Shown piece after piece: positions 1 to 8,021 of a stretch of 26,559 bases of DNA. The stretch covers positions 1-26,559 of the forward strand of contig CAIWRE010000251.1 in NCBI GenBank assembly GCA_903914985.1, written 5' to 3'. Every line of letters begins with the position of its first letter. The stretch's first letter is position 1. Both the position numbers and the translations under genes were made by a program. This stretch comes from an uncultured beta proteobacterium. Lineage in GTDB: Bacteria; Pseudomonadota; Gammaproteobacteria; Burkholderiales; Burkholderiaceae_C. The notes under the pieces were generated by a model. That model was not told the origin of the DNA. It saw only the letters and a program-made list of their open reading frames with translations, and ran no database searches.

Positions 1-8
1 AAAAACCG

Positions 9-773
9 TCAGCTGGCTTTCATCATGGTTGCACCAGATTCGTCACAAGTCTTGCTTTCTTTAATCAGGTTGACTTGCTGCTCAAACGAGCGGCTCTGGT
101 CCATCAGCTTGACCATGACCGACAAAGAGTTGACGTTGCTGCCTTCCAGAGCACCAGCCGTCAGGTTGGGCGCAACGGGGCCTGCTGTGATGTCGGTTCC
201 CACGTCGGCGGCCGCCACCATAAAGAGCCCGTCAGGGCGGCGCTGCAATGGGGTTTGGCTGGCGTCACGCAGCATCAAGGTGCCGATTTGCAGAGGCGGC
301 GTGGTCAGAGGCTGGGCCGGATCGCTGCCCCACACGGTGCCATCGGAGCGGATGGTGACGCGCACGCCCGGCGGAATGGTGATGGCGCCGCCATTGCTGC
401 CGCGCACCAGGACGCCACTGCTGTTCTCGAGTGCGCCGTTCGCGTTCACCCGCAGATCGCCACGCCGTGTGAACGCCAAGGTGCCATCCATCGCTGTCAC
501 GCCCAACACGGTGCTGCCGCTCATGGCGACATCCAGGTCATTGCCGGTGGCCAGTACCGGGCCACCTTTCATGGAGATGTAGTCCTCGGCAAATGTCTGC
601 GGCTGAAAACGAGTTTTCAACCCGGAGCCCTCCACCGCCACCGTGCGCATGGCGGCTTCAAAACTGCGCTTGAAGCCGGTGGTGGTCGCGTTGGCCAGCT
701 CATTCACCGACATTTGGCGGCTGAGCGACTGCTCGGTCATTGCCACTGCGGCGTTAAAGGCTAAGCGATCCAT
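9..773 (-). CDS. flgF: Flagellar proximal rod protein FlgF
   Basis: A 254-residue protein of the flagellar rod/hook family; FlgF is one of the proximal rod subunits built in the periplasm by the flagellar export apparatus. The N-terminal region has the family signature (ELANATTTGFKR near residues 26-37) that forms the conserved coiled rod core, and the C-terminal region has the matching heptad segment (MVKLMDQSRSFEQQVNLIKE). The middle holds the usual GDLDV-like and FTRRGDL strands. Length is normal for FlgF. There is no signal peptide, as expected for a type III export substrate. It follows flgE by 37 bases and is the last complete gene of the flgBCDEF run; flgG would be expected just beyond the left edge. 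Family assignment is secure. The choice of FlgF over FlgG rests on length and gene order. Confidence 0.95.
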   Translation of the reverse strand: MDRLAFNAAVAMTEQSLSRQMSVNELANATTTGFKRSFEAAMRTVAVEGSGLKTRFQPQTFAEDYISMKGGPVLATGNDLDVAMSGSTVLGVTAMDGTLAFTRRGDLRVNANGALENSSGVLVRGSNGGAITIPPGVRVTIRSDGTVWGSDPAQPLTTPPLQIGTLMLRDASQTPLQRRPDGLFMVAAADVGTDITAGPVAPNLTAGALEGSNVNSLSVMVKLMDQSRSFEQQVNLIKESKTCDESGATMMKAS

Positions 774-810
774 GGTGTTTGCTCCTTAGCTGGGGTTGCT
801 AACAACGGTC

Positions 811-3800
811 TTAATTGCGCAGGTTGATGATGGCCGAGGTCATCGTCGAACTGGTCTCAATCGCTTTGGCATTGGCTTGGAAATTTCGCTGCGCGGTGAT
901 CAAGTCCACCAGCTCTTGCGTCAAGTCCACATTGGCGCGCTCCACTGCGCCTGCGCGCAGCGTGCCAAATCCGGCAGATCCAGCCGCTCCCAGCTTGGCC
1001 GTGCCCGACGCGGCGGAGGCCAGGAACGTCGAGTCACCCATTTGGCGCAGACCTGAGGGGCTGGAAAAGTTGGCCAGCAATATTTTGGCTAGAGATTGTT
1101 GGGTGCCGTTGGAGAACGATGCGCTCACCAGTCCATCGTTGCCGATCGTCACACCGACCAGGTCGCCTTCAGGTGCGCCGTCTTGTGACTGCGACAAGAC
1201 CGCGAAGGGCGACGAGTACTGGGTGGACGCCGAGTAGTCCACGTTGATCGTCAACACACCCTTGCCGCCTAGCAGGTAGACCGGTTCCAACTGTGTTCCT
1301 TGAACCGGGGAGATCAATTTTCCGGAGGTGCTGAATGTCAGCTCACCTTTGGTGAGGTAGACCGGAGACCATTTCGGCAGATTGACGAAGCCGTCGCCGC
1401 TGGTGGTTTCGTTGCCCAGACCATCGATGTACTTGGGCTGCGAGATGCCGCCGGAGATGTCCGCGTGCTGTGTCGGTTTGATCCAGGTGGAATCGGTACC
1501 GCGCGCAGCGGAAACCTGTTCCAGGCCCCAGTCGCCGCTGCCCGATATTTTGAAGAAGGAGCTCGAACCGGTGGTGCCACTGGTAAACGTAAAGCGTTTG
1601 TTCACCGGGTCGAAATCGACCTTCGCGCCGTTGACGGTCATGGGTGCGCCGGTTGCGCTTTGTTGGCCCATGGCATTGATGCCGGCTTGCAACGCAGCCT
1701 TGAATGTGTCCAGCGAATAGTCGGGGCGGGGAGGAATGACCACCGTTCCTTTGACACCGTCCACAGTCACGACGAAGCTGTTGTTGGTGTTGTCGACACC
1801 GAAGTTGCTGGTAATGTTTTTCAGTGGTGTCGAGCCAACCGCCACGGCTGGCGTGGATGGAATACCGCGCAATGCCACGGTGGACGTGCTCACCTGGTTG
1901 ACCGGCAGGTCCGCGGCACCCCCGTTGGCTTTCAAACCAAACATCTGGGCGCCGATGGAGTTGGATGCCACGCCTGTGATGGACAGGCTGGACGTGTCGC
2001 CCGTGGTGCCCGACTTCATGGTGAACATCTTATTGACCGAGTCATACGACATGGACATGCCGTAGCGTTGGTCCAACAGCAAGCGCATCGGCAGACCGTT
2101 AGGAATCACTTTGGCACTGTAGTGGCCTGTGATGTTGTCCAGCGTGATGGGTGTGGGCGTGAGCTGAAACAGGTCATTCTTCAACACCGTCGGTGGTGTG
2201 TTGATTTTGAGTGTCGCTGCGCCGTCGGTGAATTTAAAGCTGGAAGTAGAGTAGTCGTAGCTCACCTTGATGGAGTTGGTGGTGCTGCTGGCGAGGTCGA
2301 CCGGGTTGCGGTCAAGTTGCGCTTGCATGGCCGCTACCATTTGTTCGGTGGTGATTTGTTTCGGGTTGGTGGGCAGTCCGTCCTGCCCTGGCACCAACAG
2401 GATATTGATGGGACGCTCGGTAGTGATGGGGCTGGGGTCGGTGCTGGTCGTTGTCAGGCGGCTGCTGGTGATTTGCAACACACGGCTGTTGGGATCGGAC
2501 AGATCGAAATACGCCTGGTCGCCGAACCGTTGGTTCAACAGGTTGGTCACTTCCGACGCCATCTCAGCGCCGTTGATCTTGGTATCGGCCCGGGTCAGGT
2601 AGCTCAAGTCCACGTTCACCGGATTGCCGCTTCCGTCCACATCGACCTGGAAGACATTTTGCAAATCGGACTTGGTTTTGTCGTAGTAGGTCACGGCACC
2701 GGCGGCGGCGGTGGCGGCGGCCGTGGCGGCAGTGAGAGCGGTGCCGCTCAGGCCGGCGGTGGCTGCCGCAATGGCCGCGTTGGTTGCCAGGACATTGGCG
2801 GTTGTTTCCTTGGTGGTACTGGCAATTTGTTCTTCGCTGGGGTTAGCACCCAGCCCGGCCAGTGCGGCGGTGACCGCGTCTGTCATGGCTTGCGTGGGGC
2901 TGGCAAGCGCGGCCGTCAGCGCGGCAGCGCTGGGGTAGGTTTTTGCCAACACAGCAGCGTTCGCCGAGGCGGTGGCCGCGGCAATAGCTGCGGTGGTAGC
3001 GCCGGAGGGAAGTGCAGCAACGGCCGCTGCCGCACCCACACTGAGCGCTTGTGCATTGGCCGTGTCGTTGACCGTCTTGAAGTTAACCCCGTTGCTGAAG
3101 TCAAACTGGGTCACGGTTTCGCCCGACACCGCAGCGGGTACGGAACTGCGTTTGTCGGTCAAATCGCTGATGGAGAACAGCTGGGTTTTGGCGGTGGTCA
3201 GTTCATCTTTGACCTGCGAGTAAGGTGCAAGCTGGCCGTACTGATCGACATAGAGTGCGGAGCCTGTCGCGTCAGTTGCTTGTTGCAGCGATGCCTTCAC
3301 CAGCTGGTCGCCGACATACACCTGGGTTTGCCAGGTGTTGGTCGGGTTGGTGGCATCGGCACTGCGGGTCTTGATGTAGTACACCGTGGCCAGGTAACCA
3401 TTGCCACTGGCGTCATACACGGTGAACGCCGTGCTTTTGTTGTAAGTTGCGGGGTCCGTGCGGTTGAACGAGGCCGTGATCACGGTGGCATCGGCGGGAA
3501 AGTTCAAACCCAAAGAAACTTCGGTGGTCTGCTTGGCTTCACCGACGGTTTTTTGTGGAATGGTCAAGACCACACGGTCGTTCACGTTCGCGCTGCCGGT
3601 CGAGTCCACCGTCGCTGCCATCAAACGCTGGCCTGCCGAGTTCACCACGTTGTACTGCTCGTTGAGCATGAAAGAGCCATTGCGGGTGAAGGTTTCTTGC
3701 AATCCATCGGCTGAGCGCATGGGGAAGAAGCCGTCGCCCGTCACCGCCAGGTCCAGCGCGTTGGACGAAAACGCAATATTGCCCTGGCTGAACTCCTGGC

Positions 3801-3993
3801 TCACTTGTTTGAGCGACACGCCCTGACCGACGGTGGACGATGCTTTTTGCAGGGGCGAGGTGGCAAAGATGTCGCCGAAGTCAGCGCGTGAGCGTTTGAA
3901 GCCGGTGGTGCCCACGTTGGCAATGTTGTTGGCAGTGACGCCCAACATGGCGGTAGCTGCATTCAGTCCGGTCAGAGAGGTATAAAAAGACAT
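811..3993 (-). CDS. flgE: Flagellar hook protein FlgE, unusually large
   Basis: The hook subunit, 1060 residues against about 400 in enteric FlgE. The N-terminus (MSFYTSLTGLNAAT, then NNIANVGTTGFKRSRADF) and C-terminus (LTQELVDLITAQRNFQANAK, then SSTMTSAIINLRN) are textbook hook-core helices, so the gene is intact. The extra length is in the surface-exposed middle. Residues about 312-435 are an alanine/threonine-rich, low-complexity stretch. Residues 649-674 and 793-818 are two copies of a D-x-VNK-x-FT-x-x-SGTTG motif that look like duplicated surface modules. It lies 37 bases after flgD and 37 before flgF in one operon. No frameshift is seen: the reading frame continues through the low-complexity part with the same codon style. 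Secure as FlgE; the role of the insert is unknown. Confidence 0.96.
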   Translation of the reverse strand: MSFYTSLTGLNAATAMLGVTANNIANVGTTGFKRSRADFGDIFATSPLQKASSTVGQGVSLKQVSQEFSQGNIAFSSNALDLAVTGDGFFPMRSADGLQETFTRNGSFMLNEQYNVVNSAGQRLMAATVDSTGSANVNDRVVLTIPQKTVGEAKQTTEVSLGLNFPADATVITASFNRTDPATYNKSTAFTVYDASGNGYLATVYYIKTRSADATNPTNTWQTQVYVGDQLVKASLQQATDATGSALYVDQYGQLAPYSQVKDELTTAKTQLFSISDLTDKRSSVPAAVSGETVTQFDFSNGVNFKTVNDTANAQALSVGAAAAVAALPSGATTAAIAAATASANAAVLAKTYPSAAALTAALASPTQAMTDAVTAALAGLGANPSEEQIASTTKETTANVLATNAAIAAATAGLSGTALTAATAAATAAAGAVTYYDKTKSDLQNVFQVDVDGSGNPVNVDLSYLTRADTKINGAEMASEVTNLLNQRFGDQAYFDLSDPNSRVLQITSSRLTTTSTDPSPITTERPINILLVPGQDGLPTNPKQITTEQMVAAMQAQLDRNPVDLASSTTNSIKVSYDYSTSSFKFTDGAATLKINTPPTVLKNDLFQLTPTPITLDNITGHYSAKVIPNGLPMRLLLDQRYGMSMSYDSVNKMFTMKSGTTGDTSSLSITGVASNSIGAQMFGLKANGGAADLPVNQVSTSTVALRGIPSTPAVAVGSTPLKNITSNFGVDNTNNSFVVTVDGVKGTVVIPPRPDYSLDTFKAALQAGINAMGQQSATGAPMTVNGAKVDFDPVNKRFTFTSGTTGSSSFFKISGSGDWGLEQVSAARGTDSTWIKPTQHADISGGISQPKYIDGLGNETTSGDGFVNLPKWSPVYLTKGELTFSTSGKLISPVQGTQLEPVYLLGGKGVLTINVDYSASTQYSSPFAVLSQSQDGAPEGDLVGVTIGNDGLVSASFSNGTQQSLAKILLANFSSPSGLRQMGDSTFLASAASGTAKLGAAGSAGFGTLRAGAVERANVDLTQELVDLITAQRNFQANAKAIETSSTMTSAIINLRN
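2689..3060 (-). repeat. Alanine-rich low-complexity insert within flgE
   Basis: This encodes FlgE residues about 312-435, dominated by Ala with Thr, Ser and Leu, in imperfect runs such as AAIAAATA and TAATAAATAAAG. The DNA carries short GCC/GCG/GGC codon runs (around 2700-2730 and 2970-3030) but no clean tandem unit. It lies between two ordinary hook strands (FDFSNGVNF before, FQVDVDGSG after), so it looks like an insertion in an outer hook domain. Confidence 0.7.
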
Positions 3994-4030
3994 GGTGGGT
4001 TACTCCGGGTTTGGGTAAAGCAAAAAGGGT

Positions 4031-4759
4031 TTAGCCGTAAATCTTGGTGACGTCAGAGAGCTTGATCGTCTTGCCGCCGGTGACTTGCAGCAGCATGGAC
4101 TTGTCTGCCTGCTGCGTGACACCCAACACCGTGGCCATGGTGCTTACAGTGGGGGTGGTGTTTTTGCCCCGGACCACGGCCGTTGCAACAAACCGGTAGG
4201 TGCCTGCGGGCAATGCGTTGCCCACGTCGTCCTGGCCATTCCAGTTGAAGAGCATGTCGCCTGCGGTTTGCGCACCCGCCGTTTGGGTGCTGACCAGTAC
4301 GCCTTTGGAATCGAAGGCCTGCAGCGTGATGCCATCGGCGCCTTCGGGCAATGAAATCGATGCGGGCACCGCCTGGCCGGCGACCAACTCTGCGGGGCCG
4401 CCGGGCACGGCAACCTTCTGGCCGATCAGGCCGGCGCTACTGGTAATTTGCGTGCTGGCCATGGTGCTCGTAAAGTTCGACAAGCTGGTGGCCATATTGG
4501 TCGTGGCTTCGAGCTGTGAGAACTGTGCGAGCTGCGCCACAAAGGCTTCGTTTTTGACCGGATCGAGTGGATCCTGGTTTTTCAGCTGGGTCGTGAACAG
4601 CGTCAAAAAGTCAGTTTGTCCCATGGACGACTGACCGGTAGTAGAGCTCAGTGCCGCCTGCGCTGCGCCTGCCGTGGTCTTGATGCCCGTGGGCACTGCA
4701 GAGGCCCATGCAGAGTTGTTCAGCGTCGACGAAGAATTGAGAAGATTGAGATTGGACAT
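4031..4759 (-). CDS. flgD: Hook cap / hook assembly scaffold FlgD
   Basis: A 242-residue FlgD, the cap that sits on the growing hook and guides FlgE polymerisation before being discarded. The conserved export/cap segment is clear at residues about 49-88 (TDFLTLFTTQLKNQDPLDP followed by FVAQLAQFSQLEATTNM). The C-terminal half has the FlgD Ig-like and Tudor-like architecture, including the GDMLFNWNGQDDVGNALPAG strand-turn pattern, which is close to the family consensus. It starts 21 bases after flgC and ends 37 before flgE, in the flgBCDEF operon. Length is normal and there is no signal peptide, consistent with type III export. Confidence 0.97.
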   Translation of the reverse strand: MSNLNLLNSSSTLNNSAWASAVPTGIKTTAGAAQAALSSTTGQSSMGQTDFLTLFTTQLKNQDPLDPVKNEAFVAQLAQFSQLEATTNMATSLSNFTSTMASTQITSSAGLIGQKVAVPGGPAELVAGQAVPASISLPEGADGITLQAFDSKGVLVSTQTAGAQTAGDMLFNWNGQDDVGNALPAGTYRFVATAVVRGKNTTPTVSTMATVLGVTQQADKSMLLQVTGGKTIKLSDVTKIYG

Positions 4760-4780
4760 GGTGGTGCTTCAGTAAAGAAA

Positions 4781-5206
4781 TTAGCTCTTGATGATGTCCA
4801 GCGTGCGCATCATGAGCTGGCGGGTGGTGTTCACCACCTCGACGTTGTTCTGGTAGGAGCGGGCCGCCGCCATCATTTCCACCATCTCCGACATCTCGTT
4901 GACGTTGGACAGATAGACGTAGCCATCTTTGTCGGCCGACGGGTTGCCCGGGTCTTGCATGCGGGAGATGGACTTGGGGTCGTCGGAGATGCCGGCCACC
5001 TTGACGCCACCCATATTGGATTGGTCCACCGAGGCCGTCTGGGCGTCCATGATGGCTTTGAAGGTGACGCGTTTGCCGCGGAATGCGTCTTTGTCAGAGC
5101 CTGCCACCGTGCCGGCATTGGCCAGGTTGGAGGCGGTGGCGTTCATACGCACGGTTTGCGCATTCAGCGCCGAACCGGCAATACCAAAAATATTGTCAAG
5201 TGCCAT
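4781..5206 (-). CDS. flgC: Flagellar proximal rod protein FlgC
   Basis: A 141-residue rod protein. The start MALDNIFGIAGSALNAQTVR and the following ASNLANAGTVAGS match the N-terminal rod-core helix of FlgC. The C-terminus (VNEMSEMVEMMAAARSYQNN then TTRQLMMRTLDIIKS) is the matching C-terminal helix. The DPGNPSADKDGYVYLSNVN segment is highly characteristic of FlgC. It begins 3 bases after the flgB stop, so translation is probably coupled. Together with FlgB, FlgF and FlgG it builds the rod through the peptidoglycan layer. Confidence 0.98.
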   Translation of the reverse strand: MALDNIFGIAGSALNAQTVRMNATASNLANAGTVAGSDKDAFRGKRVTFKAIMDAQTASVDQSNMGGVKVAGISDDPKSISRMQDPGNPSADKDGYVYLSNVNEMSEMVEMMAAARSYQNNVEVVNTTRQLMMRTLDIIKS

Positions 5207-5209
5207 GGA

Positions 5210-5593
5210 TTAGTCTCCGCGCAGCGCTTTGCGAATACCGCTGATGCGGTTTTCGAGGATGCTCAAGGTGGTTTGGTAGTCGGCGGCGTACTGACCGAAC
5301 TTGGCCTGTTCGACCGGGAGTTCAACCGTGTTGCCGTCGAATGCCACGTTAAAGGGCGTGCGGTATTTGAGACCGGTGCCGTTGTCCATTTCACCGACGG
5401 GGAAGTGCACCGCGTCGGTCGTGCGCATCGCCGTGTCCTGGGTGTCTCTCAAGACCTGGCGGAAATCAATGTCCTGCGCTTTGTAGTTGGGCGTGTCGGC
5501 ATTGGCAATGTTGCGCGACAGCACTTCCATGCGCTGGCTGCGCATACCCAACGCCTTTTCATGCAGGCTAAAGGTGTTGTCAAGGATGTTCAT
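5210..5593 (-). CDS. flgB: Flagellar proximal rod protein FlgB (start at 5593)
   Basis: A 127-residue FlgB, the most membrane-proximal rod subunit. The chosen start gives MNILDNTFSLHEKALGMRSQ, the normal N-terminus, followed by LSRNIANADTPNYKAQDIDF, a near-invariant FlgB/rod signature. The open frame runs upstream to 5824, but that extension has no rod-family character and crosses the sigma-54 promoter, so it is rejected. The C-terminus (YQTTLSILENRISGIRKALR) is the usual closing helix. First gene of the flgBCDEF operon, with the predicted transcript start about 67 bases upstream. Confidence 0.97.
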   Translation of the reverse strand: MNILDNTFSLHEKALGMRSQRMEVLSRNIANADTPNYKAQDIDFRQVLRDTQDTAMRTTDAVHFPVGEMDNGTGLKYRTPFNVAFDGNTVELPVEQAKFGQYAADYQTTLSILENRISGIRKALRGD

Positions 5594-5670
5594 ACACGCT
5601 CCAAGGCTCCGGGTTGACATGCTGGTTTGCCGACACTGATGCCGGAAAACCCTCGTATGAACACCCTGAC

Positions 5671-5686
5671 TGCAACTTGCATGCCA
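5671..5686 (-). promoter_or_regulatory. Sigma-54 (-24/-12) promoter of the flgB operon
   Basis: On the minus strand the sequence reads TGGCATGCAAGTTGCA, with GG and GC separated by exactly 10 bases. That is the canonical RpoN spacing and close to the consensus TGGCAC-N5-TTGCA. The predicted start is near 5660, about 67 bases before flgB. It implies need for a sigma-54 activator; one is encoded at 19999-21135. Seen directly; activity is inferred. Confidence 0.85.
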
Positions 5687-5831
5687 AGCGGAAATTGCCG
5701 TAGGTGCAAGGCCCTGTGGCGGCGCCTTGCTGGCCTGACTCCGTAGGGGATAGGCACAGGCGCCTGGCAAGCGGGTGGGAGGCGGCAAACTATTGCCGCT
5801 GTCGGAAAATCGGGTTGCCGCCACGCCGGGG

Positions 5832-5850
5832 GCGGCCCGTGCCGGGCCGC
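5832..5850 (-). terminator. GC-rich hairpin after the LysM/lysozyme-fold gene
   Basis: A perfect 8-base inverted repeat (GCGGCCCG and CGGGCCGC) with a 3-base loop begins 8 bases after the stop of the minus-strand gene at 5859-7022. There is no T-run behind it on that strand, so intrinsic termination is uncertain. It could insulate the flgB promoter from upstream transcription. Confidence 0.4.
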
Positions 5851-5858
5851 GTTACGCT

Positions 5859-7022
5859 TTAAGGCAGATTGTTCTCGACGTACTGTTGCGCGCGCTGCGC
5901 TTGTACCCGTACCGCAGCGGGCAGCATTTGCCCCAAGCGTGCCGCTGCATTGCTCAGCAAGCCTTGGCGGATGGACTGGCGGGTAATCGGCGCGTTGGTG
6001 TCGCTGCCCACGTGCAGCGCACGGGCCTGTTGCCCCTGGATATTCAGCGGCACATTGCTGTGGGCCGTTGCCCTTGAGGCGGGGTTGAGCACCGACAGGT
6101 AGAGGTCTTCCAAGCCCGCAGGGCCCTGGCTTTTCAGGCCCACGTCGTCAAAGTACTTGTCCACCAGACTCAATTGTTTGTGCACGCTCAGGTCCAGAAT
6201 CGCACGCGGATTGGCCGCGTAACCAGCCGAAGCCGCGCCGCGCGAAGGGCCGTCACAGAACTGGATGATGCCGTGGCAGCGCTGGTTGCTGGCCCGCGGG
6301 TTCATGCCATCGCTCTCCATCAGGGTCATGCGTGCAAAGTCGTCGGGCGCAAAGCCATGGTTGTCGGCCATTTGCAAAATTTTGTCGTACACCGCCGTTT
6401 TTTCAGCCGGTGGAATAAATCCTTTGGCCACGGCGCGGTCCAGCGTTTGTTGCAACACGGGGTGGGCACCTGCCGCGGCTCCCGACATGGGTGTGGACAC
6501 GGCCGCAGAGGGCGGGCTGGTCGCCGCAGCCATGGTGGCGGCAAGGGCGGGCGTCAGCGGCGTGAACTTGGGCGAGCGCACGTCATACACCATGGCCGCA
6601 GTGGCCACCGACGCAGAAGTGGGCGTGGCGGCCGGTGGCACCCATGCCAGGCTATGAACCGGGCTGACAGGTGTCTGCAAACTTTGCAGCTCGGTCTGAA
6701 CCGAGGCCAGCCGGATGCTTTGGCCTGGAAATACCCGGTCAGCATTGCCGATGCCATTGCTGCTGGCCAGTTGTTGCGCCATGCGCATTTCCTGGTTGGC
6801 GTTGAGCTTGATGCCCAGGGCCTGGGCTTGGTTGCGCACCACACCGATCAGTGTTTCGCCCTGTGCAATGGTGTGCATGCCTGATTTGGCCTGCGCTTGT
6901 TGCAACAGCTGAGAAAACTGTTTCGTACTGCCTGGGTTCCCCGCCGCAAGGGGCGCAGTGCCACCGCCCGCGGGCAGGAGCGGTGCGCTAGCGTTGGTTG
7001 GGGCTGCGTGGCGTGTCCACAT
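5859..7022 (-). CDS. LysM plus lysozyme-fold (SLT-like) peptidoglycan hydrolase, flagellum-linked
   Basis: A 387-residue protein. Residues 48-104 form a LysM-type peptidoglycan-binding domain, starting MHTIAQGETLIGVV and closing DRVFPGQSIRL. After a Pro/Ala/Thr linker (about 115-185), residues 187-320 resemble a lysozyme-fold transglycosylase. E236 sits in MESDGMNPRAS, in the position of the SLT catalytic Glu, and CHGIIQF (249-255) stands for the usual G-x-x-Q motif. No signal peptide is visible (N-terminus MWTRHAAPTNASAP), so it may leave by the flagellar export route as FlgJ does; this is inference. It is divergent from flgA and upstream of flgB on the same strand. Probable job: local wall opening for the rod. 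FlgJ itself would be expected further left. Domain call is good; catalytic activity unproven. Confidence 0.75.
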   Translation of the reverse strand: MWTRHAAPTNASAPLLPAGGGTAPLAAGNPGSTKQFSQLLQQAQAKSGMHTIAQGETLIGVVRNQAQALGIKLNANQEMRMAQQLASSNGIGNADRVFPGQSIRLASVQTELQSLQTPVSPVHSLAWVPPAATPTSASVATAAMVYDVRSPKFTPLTPALAATMAAATSPPSAAVSTPMSGAAAGAHPVLQQTLDRAVAKGFIPPAEKTAVYDKILQMADNHGFAPDDFARMTLMESDGMNPRASNQRCHGIIQFCDGPSRGAASAGYAANPRAILDLSVHKQLSLVDKYFDDVGLKSQGPAGLEDLYLSVLNPASRATAHSNVPLNIQGQQARALHVGSDTNAPITRQSIRQGLLSNAAARLGQMLPAAVRVQAQRAQQYVENNLP

Positions 7023-7024
7023 AG

Positions 7025-7088
7025 GGTTCAGTGTTGTACGGGTCCGGGTGGTTTCTGTCGGTTCAAAAAATGGCAGCGGACCGGTTCA
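7025..7088 (+). promoter_or_regulatory. Three GGTTCA direct repeats upstream of the flgA promoter
   Basis: GGTTCA occurs at 7025-7030, 7060-7065 and 7083-7088, upstream of the sigma-54 site. Clustered repeats in this position could be an activator-binding region, but spacing is irregular (35 and 23 bases) and the motif was not found near the flgB promoter. Speculative. Confidence 0.25.
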
Positions 7089-7097
7089 CTCGCAGCG

Positions 7098-7113
7098 TGG
7101 CATTGTTCTTGCG
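7098..7113 (+). promoter_or_regulatory. Sigma-54 (-24/-12) promoter of flgA
   Basis: The plus strand reads TGGCATTGTTCTTGCG, with GG and GC 10 bases apart as RpoN requires. The predicted start is near 7124, giving a leader of about 43 bases before the flgA ATG at 7167. It resembles the flgB promoter, so the two divergent units are probably switched on together. Confidence 0.8.
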
Positions 7114-7166
7114 CTGGAGGGGGAGGGCCCCGGCCCCTGTCATTTTTTCAACATACAAGGCTCTTG

Positions 7167-7991
7167 ATGCAATTGCTGTGCCACTCGCGATTTCCGACCC
7201 TGCTCTGCCGTGGTGGTAAGGCCGTGGCCGGGCGGCGCTGGCTGGCGGCCTTGTGCTTGCTGGGGGCGGGACTGTGCGCTGCCCAGACGCCGGTCACGAT
7301 GCAAGCCGACAAGCTATTGACGGAAGTCGGACAGTGGGTGCAACAGACACAGAAATTGGATGCCAGCCAATTCAGCTTTGCGCCACTGGACAGCCGGGTG
7401 CAATTGCAGAGTTGCGAGCGCCCCCTGATCATGGACACGCCTTTTGCCGCCCGCGAGACCGTGCGGGTGCGCTGTCTGGGGAGTTCCACCTGGCAGCTGT
7501 ATCTGCGTGTGGTGCTCAAGCCCGGCGTGGCGCCCGGTCTGGTAGCGCAGGCCCCCACGCCCGGCACATCAGCACAGGCCAACGAACCGGCCGCTGTCGT
7601 GCCTGCAAGCCGCAAAGTGGTGGTGGCGACCCAGGTGATGCGCACCGGCAGTATTGCCAAACGCGACATGTTGCGTGAAGTAGAGCTGCCCGCCCAGGGT
7701 TCTGAATCGCAACTGATTGTGTCGGTCAGCGAGGCCGAAAACAGTGAATTTGTCCGTGAAGTGCAGCCGGGCGTCCCCTTGCACACCTACGACCTGCGCC
7801 GTGCCGTGGTCATCAAACAGGGGCAGGTTGTCACCTTGACGGTGGGCCAGGGCGGCGGGTTTAGCATCACTGCGCGCGTGGAAGCGCTGCAGGATGGCAA
7901 AATTGGTGAACAAATCCGCTTAAAAAATCCGGAGTCGGGCCGATTACTAACGGGTACAGTCACCGGACCGAACGCCGCACGCGGCTTGTAA
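7167..7991 (+). CDS. flgA: P-ring assembly chaperone FlgA (start at 7167)
   Basis: A 274-residue periplasmic chaperone for P-ring (FlgI) assembly. The chosen ATG gives a Sec-type signal: basic residues (GGKAVAGRR) then a hydrophobic core (WLAALCLLGAGLCAA), with likely cleavage near residue 39. The open frame extends upstream to 6897, but that part crosses the sigma-54 promoter and the divergent gene, so 7167 is preferred; an AAGG sits about 7 bases before it. The C-terminal half has the SAF-type domain of FlgA: VVVATQVMRTGSIAKRDMLR, RRAVVIKQGQVVTL and the closing GRLLTGTVTGPN. It is divergent from the LysM gene and followed by flgM. Confidence 0.95.
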   Translation: MQLLCHSRFPTLLCRGGKAVAGRRWLAALCLLGAGLCAAQTPVTMQADKLLTEVGQWVQQTQKLDASQFSFAPLDSRVQLQSCERPLIMDTPFAARETVRVRCLGSSTWQLYLRVVLKPGVAPGLVAQAPTPGTSAQANEPAAVVPASRKVVVATQVMRTGSIAKRDMLREVELPAQGSESQLIVSVSEAENSEFVREVQPGVPLHTYDLRRAVVIKQGQVVTLTVGQGGGFSITARVEALQDGKIGEQIRLKNPESGRLLTGTVTGPNAARGL

Positions 7992-8021
7992 AGTTTTTTT
8001 CATTATTTTTGCGATTGGCCC

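Noticed and set aside
1300..3714. Long plus-strand open frame (804 codons) opposite flgE
   Set aside because: It is antisense to a clear, conserved FlgE; the translation is Gly/Arg/His/Val-rich without domains, as expected from the complement of GC-rich coding DNA.
4616..5617. Plus-strand open frame of 333 codons opposite flgC and flgB
   Set aside because: Antisense to two highly conserved rod genes; composition is His/Arg/Val-rich shadow.
5594..5824. N-terminal extension of FlgB
   Set aside because: The added residues do not resemble rod proteins and cross the sigma-54 promoter; the start at 5593 gives the standard FlgB N-terminus.
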